This document shows, piece after piece, positions 14,295 to 15,598 of a DNA stretch of 15,598 bases. Every line of letters begins with the position of its first letter. Within the stretch, counting starts at the first letter, position 1. This DNA is from JBNKWA01 sp050299555 (GTDB lineage Bacteria; Pseudomonadota; Alphaproteobacteria; Rhodobacterales; Rhodobacteraceae): positions 1 to 15,598 of the forward strand of contig JBNKWA010000062.1 of NCBI GenBank assembly GCA_050299555.1, in the 5' to 3' direction. The notes beneath the pieces were generated by a model, which had not been told where the DNA came from, ran no database searches, and saw only the letters and a list, made by a program, of their open reading frames with translations. A program made the translations under genes and the position numbers.

Positions 14295-15598
14295 ATGCCC
14301 ACCGCCACGCCACGCAACGCCGCCTCACGTGCCGATGATGCCGCGGCTGCACGGCCGTCGCTGCAGATCGTCGGTGTCCATGTCGGCGGCGCATCACGTC
14401 TGACGAGCCATTTCGCCGCCACCGTCTGGCTGGCCGGGCGCATGGGCCTGGCGGCCCGCTCGCTGCCGCCCGCCGCGGCGCTCCGACGTCCCGCCCCGGC
14501 CCGCCGCCTGGTCTATCTCGGCGCCCTGGCCGCGCTGCCCGGATCGATTCGTTCGATCGCAGTGCGGCTGGCGCCGGCCAATTGCCTGACGCTGCTGGTA
14601 TGGGACCGGCACGATCTGTTGCAACCGCGGCTGCTGGCGCTCTTCGCAGTGGCGGCGGCGATGCGCCTTGGCCCTGTGCGGCAAAGACTGGGATTGATGT
14701 CGCTCAGGCAGGGCGCCCGGGCCGCGCTGATGCGGCTTGGCGGACGCATGACCGCAACGCCCGACGGTCAGGCGGTGGAGGCGGCGCTGGCCCGGCACCT
14801 TGCCGCCCAGCATCCCGACCAGTTGCGGCTGTCACCCGCTGACGGCCTCGGGCTGGCGGCCCAGGCCGACACACCGGCGCTGGCGGCCGAGCTGCGCTGC
14901 CTGGCCGAGATCGCCTGTGCCGTCGATGCCAGGGCACTGGCCGGGCGGCTTGCGGACACCTTCCTGACCCCGGACGCGTCCGACCCGGCCCCGGTTCGCG
15001 CCGCGCTGGCGGGCTCGGCCGGCGGCGGCACGGCGCTTGGCGCGCATCTGGCTGCGTGCACGCCCGGCAGGAAGGCCGACACCAGGGCCTGGTTGCTGGC
15101 GACGATGCTGGGGCCGCTGCCGCGGGCCTGCTCTGGCCCGGTCGTCCGCGTCAGCGCCACCCGGGCCGCGGCGGCGGTGACCGGCGGGACGCTCAATGCC
15201 GAGGAGCGCGCCTGGCTCGCGGGGGCCCTTGGCGAGCCACCCGCCAGCACGCCGTCGGCCGCCCTGGGCAAAGGGACCGACATGCTCACCCGCGGCGAAT
15301 GGCTGGCGGCGCTGGTCTTCGGCGCGCCGAGAGCGGTCACCGGCGACGATGCCGCCGCGCCATGGCGTTCTGCGGCGCTGCGCCACTGGCTGCAGCGGCG
15401 GGCGGGGCTGTTGCAGCCGCTTCTGGGCACGCCTCGAAGCGGGCCGGTGGCGGCAGGCCCGGTCCTGTGCGGGCCGGCGCTGACCGGGGGCGGCCTCGAT
15501 CGCAGCTTCTGGGACGCGTGGGACGCGCTCTGCCAGGCGGGGCTGACGCCGCGGCTGGCAGGGCTGCCCATCGGTGACGACCTGCCGGCGGTGGCGGA
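14295..15598 (+). CDS. Unrecognised large protein, 3' end outside window
   Basis: From ATG at 14295 (MPTATPRNAASRADD) the frame stays open for 434 codons to the window edge, with strong GC at third positions, which marks it as the true frame over shorter frames in the same DNA. GAGG lies 7 nt before the ATG. The protein starts with a hydrophilic tail, then LQIVGVHVGGASRLTSHFAA and a hydrophobic, Ala/Leu/Arg-rich helical part (VYLGALAALPG, NCLTLLVWDRHDLLQPRLLA). No Walker motif, signal peptide, clear TM segment or recognisable catalytic motif is visible. The last part seen (LDRSFWDAWDALCQAGLTP) may open another domain beyond the edge. It diverges from the 6S/5-FCL operon. I cannot assign a function. 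Confidence 0.7.
   Translation, partial: MPTATPRNAASRADDAAAARPSLQIVGVHVGGASRLTSHFAATVWLAGRMGLAARSLPPAAALRRPAPARRLVYLGALAALPGSIRSIAVRLAPANCLTLLVWDRHDLLQPRLLALFAVAAAMRLGPVRQRLGLMSLRQGARAALMRLGGRMTATPDGQAVEAALARHLAAQHPDQLRLSPADGLGLAAQADTPALAAELRCLAEIACAVDARALAGRLADTFLTPDASDPAPVRAALAGSAGGGTALGAHLAACTPGRKADTRAWLLATMLGPLPRACSGPVVRVSATRAAAAVTGGTLNAEERAWLAGALGEPPASTPSAALGKGTDMLTRGEWLAALVFGAPRAVTGDDAAAPWRSAALRHWLQRRAGLLQPLLGTPRSGPVAAGPVLCGPALTGGGLDRSFWDAWDALCQAGLTPRLAGLPIGDDLPAVA

Noticed and set aside
14768..15571. 267-aa minus-strand frame and 173-aa plus-strand frame at the right end
   Set aside because: The frame starting at 14295 has better third-position composition and runs through the whole region; these are its shadows.

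Overview
The window is GC-rich DNA (codon third positions almost all G or C) that reads like an alphaproteobacterium, most likely of the Rhodobacterales. This rests on composition, on the types of protein found, and on a locus in which a probable 6S RNA is followed by 5-formyltetrahydrofolate cyclo-ligase, a TIGR00282-type phosphoesterase and an EamA permease. The species cannot be named from the sequence.

Layout. Left block, minus strand: a membrane-anchored NB-ARC ATPase with C-terminal TPRs whose 3' end lies off the window (1-2102); yebC (2167-2910); and an oxidoreductase/DUF4166 gene plus a DCC-family (DUF393) gene (2970-5066). The last two are broken by about seven single-base frameshifts. 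Centre: an intact SLC13/DASS transporter with two TrkA-C domains on the plus strand (5161-6939). At its stop codon begins an exact 15-bp direct repeat. The second copy lies at 8160-8174, and the 1.2 kb between them is a less GC-rich islet carrying one unrecognised two-TM membrane protein gene (7147-8130). Next, all on the minus strand, come a small membrane protein overlapping an XRE-like regulator gene (8178-8758), an unrecognised 168-aa protein (8855-9361) and a second SLC13/TrkA-C transporter (9385-11166).

Right block, minus strand: 6S RNA candidate, 5-FCL, TIGR00282 phosphoesterase and EamA/DMT permease (about 14153 down to 11449). The last two overlap by 4 bp. A long unrecognised gene (14295 to beyond the window end) diverges on the plus strand.

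How the genes fit together: the 6S/5-FCL/phosphoesterase/EamA block is housekeeping. The two DASS transporters are paralogues in architecture and probably import anions; their substrates cannot be read from sequence. The XRE-like gene and its overlapping membrane partner look like a self-regulated two-gene unit, with an AT-rich dyad just upstream. The least ordinary items are the TM-NB-ARC-TPR protein, the repeat-bounded islet with its orphan membrane protein, and the dense frameshift cluster. No CRISPR array, tRNA, rRNA, transposase or integrase was seen.
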